The translations under genes and the position numbers were made by a program. Source: Avena insularis (Eukaryota; Streptophyta; Magnoliopsida; Poales; Poaceae). Taken from it: a stretch of DNA of 64,000 bases. Numbering within the stretch: the first letter of the stretch is position 1; every line of letters begins with the position of its first letter. Under the pieces are notes generated by a model that saw only the letters and a program-made list of their open reading frames with translations, searched no databases and was not told the origin of the DNA. Below, in pieces: positions 22,367 to 34,017 of this stretch. The stretch lies in assembly GCA_023614405.1 (NCBI GenBank), contig CM042691.1:169046927-169110926 (forward strand), given 5' to 3'.

Positions 22367-25300
22367 TGTAACATCCCAAAACTTTAATCCAAGTTGATCA
22401 AGATCAAAATCATCAAAATTAGGGTTAACAAAAAAATTTCCATCTCAAAATATGAAAGCATTCATGTGTATGTGCATTTAAATAAGGAGTTCATTTGAAT
22501 TTCCATGGTTCTGTGATTCATTGCTTGTATAATGATTCTTAGGTGAAATAAACATCATCTAAATCATTCCCAAACTTTTCCCGAAGAAAAACAACTCAAA
22601 ATAAATAAATGAAGTGAATGGTCATTTTTGCCAAATTAACTATCATGCCTACTTTGGATATTCCTAGCACTCAAAACTTAACAGAAAAAATTGTGGATCT
22701 TTGCACCCCTTGCTAGTACACATAATGAGGTACCAAGGCCCACTTTGTGATCTGCCAAAAACATTCAAATGCTAAGTTTAAATGACAGTTTAAAATTGAA
22801 TCTATTTCATATGGGAAGATCCCACTATTTCAAAAACCACTCAAACAAGCTCAATTTTCAAAACCAAAGCAACCACAGAGTCTCAAGCGTATGCCTAGCA
22901 CACCCACCAAAAATATTTTCAAAATTCAAAAAGAATTTTCGTGCGGCCATTTCATCAAACACTTGGCAGGCAGAATTCAAACAAAACCAAATTCACTATT
23001 TTGAATAGTGTTCTGGCCAAACTTGTCTCCCATTTGACCCCCATTTGCTCACATTGTCCCCTCTAGATCAAACCTGGGCATAACTACCCCATCCCCTACC
23101 TACTAGCAGCATGTCCATGCCAAGCCGAGCCCCACCTCGTCGGCCAACTTGGTCGCTGCCGCAGCAGACCGCCTCTCCCTCTCTCGCCATGTCTACGAGA
23201 TAGCCAGCACCTCATCACCGCCCACTGTCCCCTCCCCGAGCCAGGCCCAGCCATGGACCACCGAGAAATCCCCGTGCCCAGTGCCACCGCGCCATGCCGA
23301 GTGCGCGCCAGAGCGCCGCATGCGGCACGCGTGCACAAGCCGCCCCTCGATCGCGCCCCGCGCCCATCGCTTCACCACGACCCAAAGAGCACGTCGGACA
23401 CCACCATTTGCCATCCAACGGCTCACAGCCACCACTCACCGTCGAAGCCGCCTTCTCTGCCCCTTAGAGCGCCATCTCTGCCCAACCGCTTACCACCGCC
23501 CCTAAGCCCGCATTAAAGTCCTAGAGCACCGCCAGGAGACCACGCATCGATTGCCACCCTCAGCCATGCCGCTAGCAGCCCGTAGCCATGTCGCCACCGT
23601 CGCCTGCCCATCCCTCTCGGTCTCGCCGTCTAGCCTATAAAAGGAGGGCACCCCCAGCCGTTTGCAGCACACCACTCCACTCCCCTCACCTCACTGATCG
23701 TCCCACACCTCTAGCCGAAGAACGGGGAGCAGCAGCTCACCAGAATTGTACCGGAGCAGGCCGCCTCTGGAGGAGAAGGGCGCCGCTGATTGCGACCACC
23801 CCTGGAGCTTCCTCGACTGTCCCTGAGCTCGCCGTCGACTACCAGTCCGTTTGCCCACCTCGCAGTCGTCACTGGAGCCCTGGTACAACCCCTATGCACC
23901 CCCACCGAGCCGCTAGGGTTAGAGTTCGTCGGCGACAGGTCCGTCATCGACGATGATCTACAGCCGTTGATATCCACTCTAATCCAACATCCCACACCGC
24001 CCCGTACCGCTTCAAGGTTATGAGCCAATCGACGGTGGATCTCCTGTCACCGAGCCCAGCTATGAAGTGACACTGGCCAGTTCAAGCGTTCTTAGCGACC
24101 AACAGTTTAAATTTAGCTTTTCCATTTAATTTGAAACACAGTTATGTACATATATTCAAAAATCAAACCAGCTCGATTCACTGAACCAAAATGCATGAAA
24201 CTAATTTTGTTAGAAAGGTACTGAAATGCTTAATCCAAGCCCATTGGATTCAAACCCTTTGGAATTATAGATCAACCATGGTAAAAATAAGGCAGAAGCT
24301 TTTCTGCATTCAAACATTTTTCAAAATTCAACCATAAAATATTTTGAGTTGATTCCAACTCTCAAAAATCACATTTGATCATACCTTTCAGAATATATAA
24401 AAACATATGGGTTTACTTACAGAAATAATGTTCAAGTAATAAAAGAATGCCACATGGGCATTTCTAGTCACTTTATTTATTTAAAATAAAAAGGTTAAAC
24501 CTTATTAAATTGTGACACCACTTTAAATCACATTCCCATGTACTGAAATATGTGGTGATGACACGTGTCAACATGATCCCATGTTTGATTTGGAGAATAT
24601 TAAATCTTAAGTAGTTTTTCAATGAGTAGAAATTACTTTTCTCAAATTAAAATAAATAAGACAAATGCTTTAATCTTGTAATGTTAAGTGATGATGCTAG
24701 ACCATCTATAGTGCACCTTTGTGTGATGATTAAAAATAGTTAAGTATTGTTTGGTGATTGTGTACCTCGTATTTATTTATAGACGCTAGTACCGACCAAG
24801 GATACGAGGAGGAAGGATGATACTACGAGGAAGAAGCCGAGGAGAACTTCAACCACTGCTCTGCACAAGGCAAGCTAACACTTGCAACTATGAAAGTTAG
24901 ATTTCCTATGCAATGCATTAAGCATGCTTGGTTAGACACATTTGATGATACCCAATCCTAGTTTTACTTACAAGTTTAATACTTTATTTCTTTATCAAAG
25001 CTTTCTCTTAGAGTTTACATAGTGAATTATAGATACTAGAAAGATATTGGAAGGTAGCATAAAGAGCATAAAATTTGGCCTAAGTTAGATAACCTCATTA
25101 GTAGTTACCACCAATTGTAGATGCTAGTGCTAAGCATAAAACTTGATCAACTGTAGATGGGAATACTTGGTGAAAATGGTTATGAAAACCTTAGAATGAT
25201 GAGTCATTCTACTGAAATGTTTTGACATGTGTTTTCGAACACCAGAGGATTTTGATGATGAAAATGTTGAGGCATGAGCCTTAACCCTTTATAGAACTGA

Positions 25301-26282
25301 TGGTTGTCTGGATGCGATACCATTCCAATTTTACCGTACAACCACAATACCCGAAATTGGGTAGGGCTTGACTGGAAATTTATATACCTTAGTATGGGTT
25401 CCCTCGCGGCCAAGGTCTGAGATGAGGCTACCTTGTGAAGATTGTCCACCTGTGCAGTACCTAAGATGGCAGTTGGTCATGGTTGGGAGGCCAAAATCAC
25501 AGGAGAGGTGCCTATACTAGGGCGTGTAATGGAAAGGTTAGGATTGATTATCCGCATACCGAGGATGGTGAATTCAGGATTGTTCCTGATGGATGTATCG
25601 AATGTTGTGGTGAAAGTGTACAATCTTTGCAGAGTGTTAAACTATTCGAATAGACGCGTCCGCGGTTATGGACAGTTGGAGTGGCCATATTGTTCCCCCG
25701 TCAGATGTTTTCAAAATGACTTATGAAATGAATTGAGACTTTGACTTGACCATAACAGAGTTGTGATATGAAATTCAAATTCCCACTTAGGTGTTATAAA
25801 ACTTTCAACTAGATTTCTTTGCTTTTGAACTTAGTAGAGTTAAATCTGGCTTTTTGTAAAACAACCCTAGAGCTTAGCATCCTACGACCAAAAACCCCTT
25901 AACTTGTTAGTATTAGTTTGCGAGTACTTAAAGAGTACTCATGGCTTTGTCCTGCTATTCCTGGCGGACTATGAAGAGGAGTACCAGGATGATGGATCGC
26001 AGGAAGGTTACGACAACTAGGATCATCTCCCATCGTCAGCATTGCCTGTGACCCTGAAGATGGAGCTTCGCCTACGCTATCGTTACTATTACGTTATTCC
26101 GCTACTTGAGTTGTATTAAGAACTGGATCATGAGATCCTTATTTGTGTAAGACCTTATGTATGGTTTGTAATGGATGATGTACTATGATATCCAAATCTG
26201 TTATGTCTCACAAAAATGGTAATCCTGGGATTGCGATGTATGGCATAACTGGCATCTGGGATTAAAAATCCGGGTGTTGACA
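22367..26282 (+). repeat. gypsy-1 3' LTR (~3.9 kb)
   Basis: It starts TGTAACATCCC and ends GGGTGTTGACA. A GC-rich block (about 23090-24060) follows AT-rich U3-like sequence, as in the gypsy-2 LTR. Short open frames in this block are composition artefacts. The copia RNase H sequence resumes at 26283. Confidence 0.88.
23636..23643 (+). promoter_or_regulatory. TATA box in gypsy-1 3' LTR
   Basis: TATAAAAG follows the GC-rich U3-like block and precedes C-rich leader-like sequence, the usual position of an LTR core promoter. It is predicted from sequence alone. Confidence 0.55.
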
Positions 26283-27393
26283 ACCTCCATGACACTGCGC
26301 CACCTCCATGGGTAAACACATACCCGCTCGTGGCATAGAGTTCATCAACGTCAGAGATTCAATTCGAATCACTATATCCTTCAAGTACAGCAGGGTTCCC
26401 TGAATAGTGAATCCCATAGCTCATTGTACCACATATATAGTGCATGACCCTTTCAAGTGCATGCCAATGATCAATACCCGGGTTAGACATGAACCTACTC
26501 AACTTGCTCACAGCAAAAGAGATATCAGGTCTTGTAGCGCTTGCTAAGTACATGAGAGAACCAACAACTTGTGAATATTTCAGCTGATCTGTTGGTTTCT
26601 TCTTATTCTTTCGTAATGTTAAACTGGGATCATAAGGTGTTGGAGAAGTCTTGACATCATTAAATCCAAATCGGCTCAAGACCTTCTCAGCATAATGGTA
26701 TTGCGTTAAAGTAATCTCATTCTCGTTCTTAATAAGCTTTATGTTCAGAATGACATCAGCCTCTCCCAGATCTTTCATATCAAAACTCTTTGACAGGAAA
26801 GACTTGACTTCATTTATCACTTTCATGTTTGTACCAAAGATCAGAATGTCATCCATGTACAAACATAATATAACGCTATCGCCCCCACCATGGCGATAGT
26901 AAACACACCTATCAGCCTCATTAATGACAAAGCCAGCAGAAAGTAGAGTTCTGTCAAACTTCTCATGCCATTGCTTAGGTGCTTGTTTCAGGACATATAA
27001 AGATTTCAATAACTTGCACACCTTTGTCTCTTCACCTTTTACCACAAACCCATCCGGCTGATCCATATAGATCTCCTTTTCCAACTCTCCATTAAGGAAA
27101 GTTGTCTTCACGTCCATTTGATGAACAAGTAGACCATAAGAGGCAGCCAGGGATAGTAGTACTCGAATGGTGGTCAGTCTAGCGACAGGTGAATAGGTGT
27201 CAAAGTAATCTTCGCCTTCTTGCTGTGTGTAGCCCTTAGCTACAAGATGCGCCTTCTACTTCTCAATAGTACCATCAGGCTTTAGCTTCTTCTTGAACAC
27301 CCACTTACATCCCACAGGTTTACAACCATAGGGTCGTTCTGATAATTCCCAAGTTCCATTAGAAAGAATCGAGTCCATCTCATTTTGGACAAC
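26283..27393 (-). pseudogene. Copia reverse transcriptase and truncated RNase H
   Basis: RT motifs include DVKTTFLNGELEKEIYM, SLYVLKQAPKQWH and the catalytic LYMDDILIFG. YLASATRPDISFAVSKLSRF and the RNase H start (YSDSN, then ISDVDELYATSGY) follow. A stop lies at the YSDSN end (26359-26361, where Trp is expected), and others interrupt 27117-27393. The coding sequence ends abruptly at the gypsy-1 LTR. Confidence 0.9.
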
Positions 27394-29079
27394 TTATTTC
27401 CAATCATCTGCATCAGGAGATGCATATGCCTCAGTAATGGATCTGGGAGTATCATCCACAAGGTACACGATGAAGTCATTACCAAAGGATTTTGCAACCC
27501 TCTGTCTCTTACTCCTCGTGAGAGGTTCATCGTCATCCTTCTCAAGAAATTCCTCATGTGGTTGTTCAGAATTCTCAATAGATGCACTAGATTCAGGAAG
27601 TATTTCAGAAGAAATCCTACCAATGCTATGCATATCTTTCATAGGAAAAATATTCTCAAAAAATGTTGCATCATGAGATTCCATTATAGTATCAACATGC
27701 ATATCAGGTACCTCAGATTTAACCACTAGAAATCTATAGCGTACACTCCGTGGAGAATATCCTAGAAAGATGCAATCCACTGTCTTGGGTCCGAGCTTGC
27801 ATTTATTGGGGATCGGTATGTTGACCTTCGCCAAACACCCCCAAGTGCGCAGATACGAAAGTGACGGTTTTCTCCCAACCCACTCCTCATAAGGGGTCTT
27901 TTCTTTATTCTTGTTAGGTACTCTATTTAGGACATGAGATGAAGTCAACAAAGCCTCCCCCCACCATGCCTTTGATAAACCAGCAGTGGCTAACATGGAA
28001 TTCACCAAGTCAGTCAGCGTGCGGTTTTTCCTCTCGGCAACCCCGTTTGATTGGGGCGAGTACGGAGGCGTCCTCTCATGAATAACTCTGTGTTCCTGAC
28101 AGAATTCGTCAAATATTTTGGGAAAATACTCACCACCACGATCCGACCTAAGACGCTTGATCTTTCTCTCTAGTTGATTTTCAACTTTGGCCTTATAGAT
28201 TTTAAAGTAGTCTAAAGCCTCATCTTTAGTTTGCAACAAGTAAACATAGCAGAATTTAGTAGCATCATCTATCAATGTCATGAAATATCTCTTTTCACAT
28301 TTTGTCAACACATAATTCATCTCGCATAGATCAGAATGTATGAGTTCTAGAGGTGCCAAGTTTCTCTCCTCGGCAGCCTTGTGAGGCTTTCGAGGTTGCT
28401 TTGATTGCACATAACTATGGCACTTAGAACCTTTGGCAATAGTGAAATTCAGAATTAAACTCATACTGGACATCCGAGATATCAAACCAAAATTAATGTG
28501 ACATAAACGAGAATGCCAAATACTGGTATCATCATTAACACCACCACAAATATGATTCACGTATTTATTACAAAACTCTGAAAGTGAAAATCGAAACAAG
28601 CCTCCAAATTCATAACCTTTGCCAATAAATTGTCCATGTTTCAAAACAACGACTTTATTAGACTCTAAGACAACCTTAAACCCATCTCTGCAAAGAAGGG
28701 AGCCACTAACGAGATTCTTGTTCATAGTGGGGACATGCTGCATGTTCCTCAGTAGCACGATCTTTTCAGAAGTAAAATTCAGATCCACCATGCCAACACC
28801 ACGAACATAAGCATGTGATCCATTCCCCATTAGGACGGATGAATCCCGAGCGACCTGATAAGAAGTGAACATAGAGATGTCAGCACACACATGAACATTA
28901 GCACCGGTATCAAGCCACCAACACGGTGATTGAAATACTGAAAGAACAGTAAATAAATTACCATAACCATCAGAATTGCTAGCGGTCACGACGTTGACAG
29001 TCTTGGCCTTTTTCCTCTGCGGTCTGCGTGTTCTGGACTGTCCTTGGAAAAGTGCCCGGGCTCTCCACAAGTGTAACAA
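27394..29079 (-). pseudogene. Copia protease and integrase
   Basis: A 561-codon open stretch. It has the protease motif WWLDTGANVHVC, the integrase HHCC region (WHSRLCHINF, then a degenerate CHSYVQSKQ) and the catalytic core (LIDDATKF, LRSDRGGEYF, NGVAERKNRTL), followed by the GKxxPYEEW-like region and the linker to RT. It is in frame with RT but separated by stops near 27394, and it is out of frame with gag, with a frameshift near 29010. The protease and integrase catalytic residues are intact. Confidence 0.92.
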
Positions 29080-29800
29080 GACAGTTCACTCTTGTCCCTG
29101 TTCGTCTTCTTCTTATTGAAGGTTGTAGTCTTTACAGGCTTGTTAAAGGAGGGTTTGAAGTTCCCTTTGTTCTTGCCTACGGATTTGTCTTTCTGCACAA
29201 AGTTGGCAGTAGCATGACTCTCTCCTTTCTCAGTAGTGTCCTTAGCCCGAGCCTTCTCCTCAACATCAAGGGACGCTATCAGATTTTCAACTGATATCTC
29301 CTGTCTCTTGTGTTTGAGAGCTATGGCAAAGTTCCTCCATGAAGGGGGCAACTTAGCAATAATGCAACCCGCCACAAACTTGTCGGGTAAGACACACTTA
29401 AGGAGTTTGAGCTCTTTGGCAATGCACTGTATCTCATGAGCTTGTTGAACCACATGAAGGTCCTTTGTCATCTTAAAATCATGAAAGCTCTCCATGATGT
29501 ACAGTTCACTGCCAGCATCTGCAGCACCAAACTTTGCGTCCAGAGCTCCTTCCCGTCTTTTATGTGCATAAACACATCACACAGACGGTCGGCAAGAATG
29601 CTCAGAGTGCATCCCACAAAGATAGTATTGTCTTCCTCGAACTTCCTCTAATCCTCGTCAGACATAGTTCCTTCAGGTTTGCCTTTACTAATCTGAAACA
29701 CTTTCATCGTGGTCAGCCAAAGCTCATCCTTGTACTGCCACCTCTTAAAGTGCACACCGGTAAACTTATCCGGCCTCAGTGCATCGGTAAAACCAACCAT
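28986..29800 (-). pseudogene. Copia gag
   Basis: Gag starts at the ATG at 29800 (MVGFTDALRPDKFTG, then FKRWQYKDELWL), typical of the copia UBN2-type gag. It continues through ELKLLKCVLPDKFVAG and LPPSWRNF to a zinc knuckle reading CYTCGEPGHFSKDSPE. The last knuckle cysteine is replaced by serine, so metal binding is probably lost. A TAG follows MSDED near 29648-29650, and the frame shifts before protease. Confidence 0.88.
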
Positions 29801-29848
29801 TGTTAATTTAGGAAATTGCCTACAATAAGGTTTTTGGATTGTTGGATT

Positions 29849-30785
29849 ATTAGGCATAATTTCCACGATTAATTCCAGAATATAAATCATGACAAAATCA
29901 GCTACTAGCTCATGTAACTCTAACATACTAGATGTACCAAACAACAGGATGATCGGAAACAAACAGCGGCTTAACATGTACTCGCAGAACATGAAGAATA
30001 ACCAAACAGAAGCACGTAGCACGTACCGTTTGGTTGTCGTAGTAGAAACTTTAAAGAAGACTGATCGAAGCAGATGACGGCGAAGACGGCGGTAGGCAAC
30101 ACCACATGACTTGGATGGAAGACGACCCATGATGGAGAACTCGAGCAGTCGCGCGGAGCGCTTCCCAAAAACCTTATTCACCCTCTCCCGTACAGGATCA
30201 CAAGGGCGAGTGGTTCCGGAGACCTGCTCTCCCGTCCGCCGGTGCACGCCGGCAAGTGTGATGGAGTAGACTACGGTGACGGCGCAAGTAGAGAGGATGG
30301 CAAAACCCTAGATTGGTTTTCGGTGGTGTTGTGGCGGTAGCCGCGCATGACTTTATATAGAGCAGCTCAGGAAACCCTAACGGAGGCTAACGTGGAACAC
30401 GTTGCGCACGTTCGGGTCGGTTACAGTAGCTCATGATCCGGGAGCGACCCAAATAAGCTAACTGTTTAATAAAGCTCGGCTCAGCGAGATTCCTGCGGCG
30501 CGCGCACGTCGTGACGGGCGGGCGTCGTCGGAGAAGGAGTGCGCGCGTGTATCTCTCTTATTGCCACTCACTTACAAAGTGGTGCAACACTCCACCTTAT
30601 AAGGTGGTGCAACTCTCCTCCAACTTTCCATTTGGGACTAAACTTGAGCTCCCACTCCACTTCCATGTGAGCTTCCACAAACATGGGCCCAAACACATAT
30701 GGGCTGTCACAAATTTGGGCTTTAAGATTTAGAAAAAATCTGAAATGCACATGAGCCTAAAGGAATTGACCCATTATTTCTAACA
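29849..30785 (-). repeat. Copia 5' LTR (inner edge approximate)
   Basis: On the minus strand it begins TGTTAGAAATAATGGG at 30785. A TATA box (TATATAAAG, 30351-30359) precedes a leader-like, GC-rich segment. The inner end near 29849 is set by a CCTAATA sequence that resembles a decayed TAACA end. I could not find a clear primer binding site, so this edge is uncertain. Confidence 0.6.
30351..30359 (-). promoter_or_regulatory. TATA box in copia LTR
   Basis: CTATATAAAG on the minus strand lies ~430 bases inside the LTR start, the expected place for the element promoter. Confidence 0.6.
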
Positions 30786-30937
30786 GTCCTGACCCATGGA
30801 CCGTCGACTGCTGACAGACATCTCAGAGTTTCTGGCAAGTTTAGGTTGTAGGGTTGCAAGAAAAGCAGATCCAGGTGTGTTTTAGGATTGCGAGCTTAGG
30901 CCCTTGAATTCATTCAGGTGTAGGTTGTACATTCTTA
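30786..30937. other. Short unassigned flank between copia and PIF-like element
   Basis: No gene or repeat was recognised. It includes the left TTA target copy at 30935-30937. Confidence 0.5.
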
Positions 30938-31980
30938 GGCCCCATTTGGTTGCACTTCCTGGGGTGGCTTTCAAGGCTTATAAGTGAAAGCCCAACCAAA
31001 TGAGCATTTTACCAAACGCGCTTTCGAGCGAAAGCGTCCTGAAACGAGCTTCCTGGGTGAAGCACGGGCCGAGGTGCTTTTCCTGCGTTGGCTACGCGGG
31101 CGTTCACCGATTTCCCTCTTTGTCCCGCATTCCGTAGCAAAATTACCCACCGCTCGTCACTTTCCTCACCCGAGCTAGGTTGGGCAGCGCCTCTGCCTCG
31201 AGGTCGGAGGTGAGCTCTCCGGTCGCCGCTCGTCGGCGCCCCATCCCGCCGGTCGCCCTGTCCACACCCCATCCCGTCGGCCTCGCCATCCATTCCCGCT
31301 GCCCGACCCCGTCCCCGCCCCATCCTGCCAGCCGCCCTCGTCCCCTCCCCATCGTGCTGGCCGTCCCATCCCGCCGGCCGCCCCCATCCCCACCCCATCC
31401 CGTCGGCCTCCCCATCCATTCCCGCCGGCCGACCCTGTCCCCGCCCCATCCTGCCGGCCGCCCCCGTCCCCTCCCCATCGTGTTGGCCGCCCCGTCTCCT
31501 CCCCGTCTAACGCAGCCCTGCCCCGCCTCGTCTCCTCCCCATCCTGCTGGCCGCACCTGGACCTCGACGCCCTATCTCCTCCTGTGTGATCGAGCTTGCT
31601 TGATTGATCAACCTTGCCTGATGCTTAATTAATTTGGATTATTTTCTAGATTGATCAACCTTGCCTGACACAAGGTCCCAATTAGTCAAAAAATCCATCA
31701 ATTAATTATCGAGATAATGTAATAATTAACTACAACATGATTATCTACATACAAATTTATCTCTAATGTGATTAATATCGATAAATAGTAAATTAAATAG
31801 TCTCTCAGGTGTTTAGGGGTATACCAGACATTTACCCACACAACCACACTTCAGACAGCTACTTGCCAAATGAATTTTACAGCTTTTTCACAGCACACAA
31901 CCCACAGCTGCTTTTCCACAGCCCACAGCCCACAGCCCACATCTGCTTTTAGATAAGCCACATCACAACCAAACACACCC
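30938..31980. mobile_element. PIF/Harbinger-like non-autonomous element
   Basis: The left end reads GGCCCCATTTGGTTGCACTT. The right end, read inward from the other strand, is GGGTGTGTTTGGTTGTGATG. These imperfect inverted termini share the TTTGGTTG core. TTA flanks both sides (30935-30937 and 31981-31983), the PIF/Harbinger target. No transposase is present. The inside holds a GC-rich minisatellite (31267-31520) and a CCCACAG repeat near the right end (about 31918-31942). Proline-rich open frames here are low complexity and not supported as genes. Confidence 0.7.
31267..31520. repeat. ~126-bp GC-rich minisatellite, two units
   Basis: A unit beginning CCCCATCCCGTCGGCCTC at 31267 recurs at 31393 with a few changes, and each unit has internal C-rich sub-repeats. 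The long frames on both strands come from this repeat. Confidence 0.75.
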
Positions 31981-31983
31981 TTA

Positions 31984-32400
31984 TGATTGGTGCTGTCAGC
32001 CTGAATATTGAAACCTAATTGGTGGACAACGCCAACGCAATTTATCTTTGATAAATGTGTGCCATCTTACTTCCACAACTTTTTCTTTGAGGCGGAACTG
32101 ATACTAGTGGGCTGACAAGCATGCCAATGTTTGGTAACTTGGTAATTGTTTTTATCCGATCCAACGTAACATTTGAAAGCAGCACTAAACTGAAACAGTG
32201 GTGTACATGAAGATCTGTCCTGGAAACTGTAATTCCAAAAATGCACATCTGACGTATTTTTCACTTGACATAGGGAGCAACCGTGGCACCGACTCCAATC
32301 GACCATATGACAACCTACCTACACTTTCCTTCTCATTCAACATGATAAAGATGATTCGGAGTACTTAGTAAAAAGACAAACAAACAATCCCCTTGGTCTA
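31984..32400. other. Interval downstream of the COBRA-like gene
   Basis: No coding region is supported. It probably includes the gene's 3' UTR and polyadenylation region (minus strand), but I could not fix a poly(A) signal. Confidence 0.45.
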
Positions 32401-34017
32401 TCATGCTAGCAGGAACAGGACCAGCAAACACGCCAAGGCCCTAACGGCGGATGCGACAGGGAATTGTGGCGCGGAGTTGGGCAGGTAGGGGTAGGAGTCG
32501 GGCGGCGGCATCTTGCACTCGTCGCCGTTGAAGTAGATCTTGCGCGGGAACGCCCATCCCTGGCTAAAGGTGAAAGTGGTGTCGTCCTTCCGCATCAGCA
32601 CCTCCGACTGCACGTTGCCGAAGGGGCCTGCCTCCATGAGGAGGTCGTTGTAGAGCTTGAGCCCGTAGAACATGCCCGTGTCATCTGGAGAAGAACATCA
32701 TGTTAATTGTTGGACCCGGGAGGGGCGCGATCGATGTGGTGGGCAAAGGAAAGAGGGTACTTTGACACTTACTGATGTTGCCGTATGGGAGGAGCGGCTT
32801 GTACTGGAAGCTGAAGACTTCCGTGACGTTGTTGAGGTTTGGGTGCTGCGCCACGAGCGTCCACTGCGTGTAGTTCATCCGGTAGTTGAAGTTGGTGACG
32901 GCGATCTTGGCGCGCCAGTAGTCCTTGTAGTTGAGCTTGACGTGCCAGTGCACCCTGATGGGGCACATGTGGTTGGTGCACTGCAGCAGCTGCGCGCCGT
33001 CCTTCTTGGGGGTGTTCACCCCGGGGGTCAGCGCCCGCTTGGAGTCGCCCATGATGCACCCGTCGCTGTGGCTCTTGCCACCGCGGCCCTGGGTGCTCTT
33101 GTGCGCGCCGCAGCCGCACGCGCACTTGGCGCACGGCACGATGGTGCTGTTGTAGAAGGAGGAGAAGGAGACGCAGCAGGTCGGGTACCGGGACGCCAGC
33201 TGCTGCGAGTAGGTGCAGGTCACCGTCCAGGTCATCAGCGCCTGCGTCTTGCGGCGATGGTCGGCGCTCCAGTAGACGGTGGAGGGGACGACGGTGGCCG
33301 GGCCACACGTGTAGCCTAACCCCGGGCCCATGAGCGTGAAGTTCTTGGGAAGCTTCACGGTCTTGTTGGTGGTGCCGGCGAGACCAACGGAGACCTGGAA
33401 CGCGGCGACCGAGCCGGCGGGGTCCTGCCCGTAGGCGGAGACGACGCCGCCCCGGCAGCAGTTGGCGATCTGCTGGTTGTAGGGCACGCCCGGGAGGAGG
33501 TCCACGACGGAGGGCGTGTGCTTGCAGCAGTGCGGGATGCCGCCCTTGAACTTGGAGCAGTCGCCCTGCTCCGTCGCCTGCGCGCCCACGATGGACCAGA
33601 TCACCTCCTTCTTGGCCCACGACCAACCCAGCGTCCACCCGGGCGCCATGATCTGACGGTACTGCTGGTAGTTGTTCATCGTCACCATCGCCTGATGGAT
33701 CGATGATAGCCAACCAAGGTAACTTATTAACAACGGAATAATGGGCACAGAGATGGTTGGATCATGCATGTCAGGGTGCACTCACGACGTATCCGTCAGG
33801 CGTCCACGACTGGATATCCCATTTGAGGGTAATGTTGCCGGTTGGGTCCAGGGGATCATACGCCACTGCAGCCATCAAAACAATCATATGATGAGAAACA
33901 AGATCACTCACTAGACTCGATCAAGCATGGATTAAACAAGGATCTGAATCAACCTGCAACGGAGCAGGTGACCGCAAGGATCACCACCAACATCCAGTTG
34001 TGGATCAGCTCCATCAT
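32401..34017 (-). CDS. BC1: COBRA-like GPI-anchored cell-wall protein (BC1/COBL4 type)
   Basis: Four exons with GT-AG introns: 33954-34017, 33786-33865, 32773-33691 and 32401-32684. Phases match and give 448 residues, a usual COBRA length. Residues 1-~22 are a signal peptide (MMELIHNWMLVVILAVTCSV). Next is a CBM-like N-terminal domain (YDPLDPTGNITLKW), then the Cys-rich COBRA core with the family CCVS motif at ~220-223 and CAKCACGC. The C-terminus carries NSA near residue 424 followed by a hydrophobic tail, fitting GPI attachment. COBRA proteins act at the outer plasma membrane and wall in cellulose assembly; the BC1/COBL4 branch serves secondary walls and stem strength. It is a close match in my judgement to rice BC1, but orthology needs a tree. 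The first of two adjacent ATGs was chosen. No break was seen. Confidence 0.93.

Larger units (their letters stand above)
1..26282 (+). mobile_element. gypsy-1: Tekay-type Ty3-gypsy chromovirus, 5' LTR outside window, interrupted twice
   Basis: The remaining parts are 1-454, 5369-7691 and 20275-26282. In order they encode the tail of an acidic upstream ORF, gag with a CCHC knuckle, aspartic protease, reverse transcriptase, RNase H, integrase and a C-terminal chromodomain. A purine tract and a ~3.9 kb LTR starting TGTAACATCCC and ending GTTGACA follow. Long LTRs plus a chromodomain after integrase are typical of the Tekay/Del lineage. A CACTA element (455-5368) and a second gypsy element (7692-20274) sit inside it. 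Removing each with one copy of its target duplication restores the polyprotein reading frame, which confirms the boundaries. The right LTR end abuts copia RNase H sequence, so gypsy-1 itself landed in an older copia element. Many stops and at least two frameshifts make it inactive. Confidence 0.9.
26283..30785 (-). mobile_element. Ty1-copia retrotransposon, split by gypsy-1
   Basis: On the minus strand from right to left: LTR (about 29849-30785), gag, protease, integrase, RT and the start of RNase H (DELYATSGYVF). At 26283 it is cut by the gypsy-1 LTR. The remaining RNase H and 3' LTR must lie left of the window, beyond gypsy-1. Protease-integrase-RT order proves Ty1-copia. It is the oldest layer of the nest. 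Several stops and a gag/pol frameshift inactivate it. Confidence 0.93.

Noticed and set aside
23096..24028. Overlapping frames of 65-122 codons on both strands
   Set aside because: GC-rich leader region of the gypsy-1 LTR; no domain, and frames on both strands are equally open.
29648..30247. 199-codon minus-strand frame
   Set aside because: It runs through the copia LTR and leader into gag. Only the part from the ATG at 29800 matches a gag.
31009..31632. Pro-rich and Gly/Arg-rich frames of 137-150 codons on both strands
   Set aside because: They are produced by the C-rich minisatellite in the PIF-like element.
32672..33713. Frames of 215 and 314 codons overlapping the COBRA-like gene
   Set aside because: They are other-frame readings of the GC-rich exon 3; neither contains a recognisable domain.
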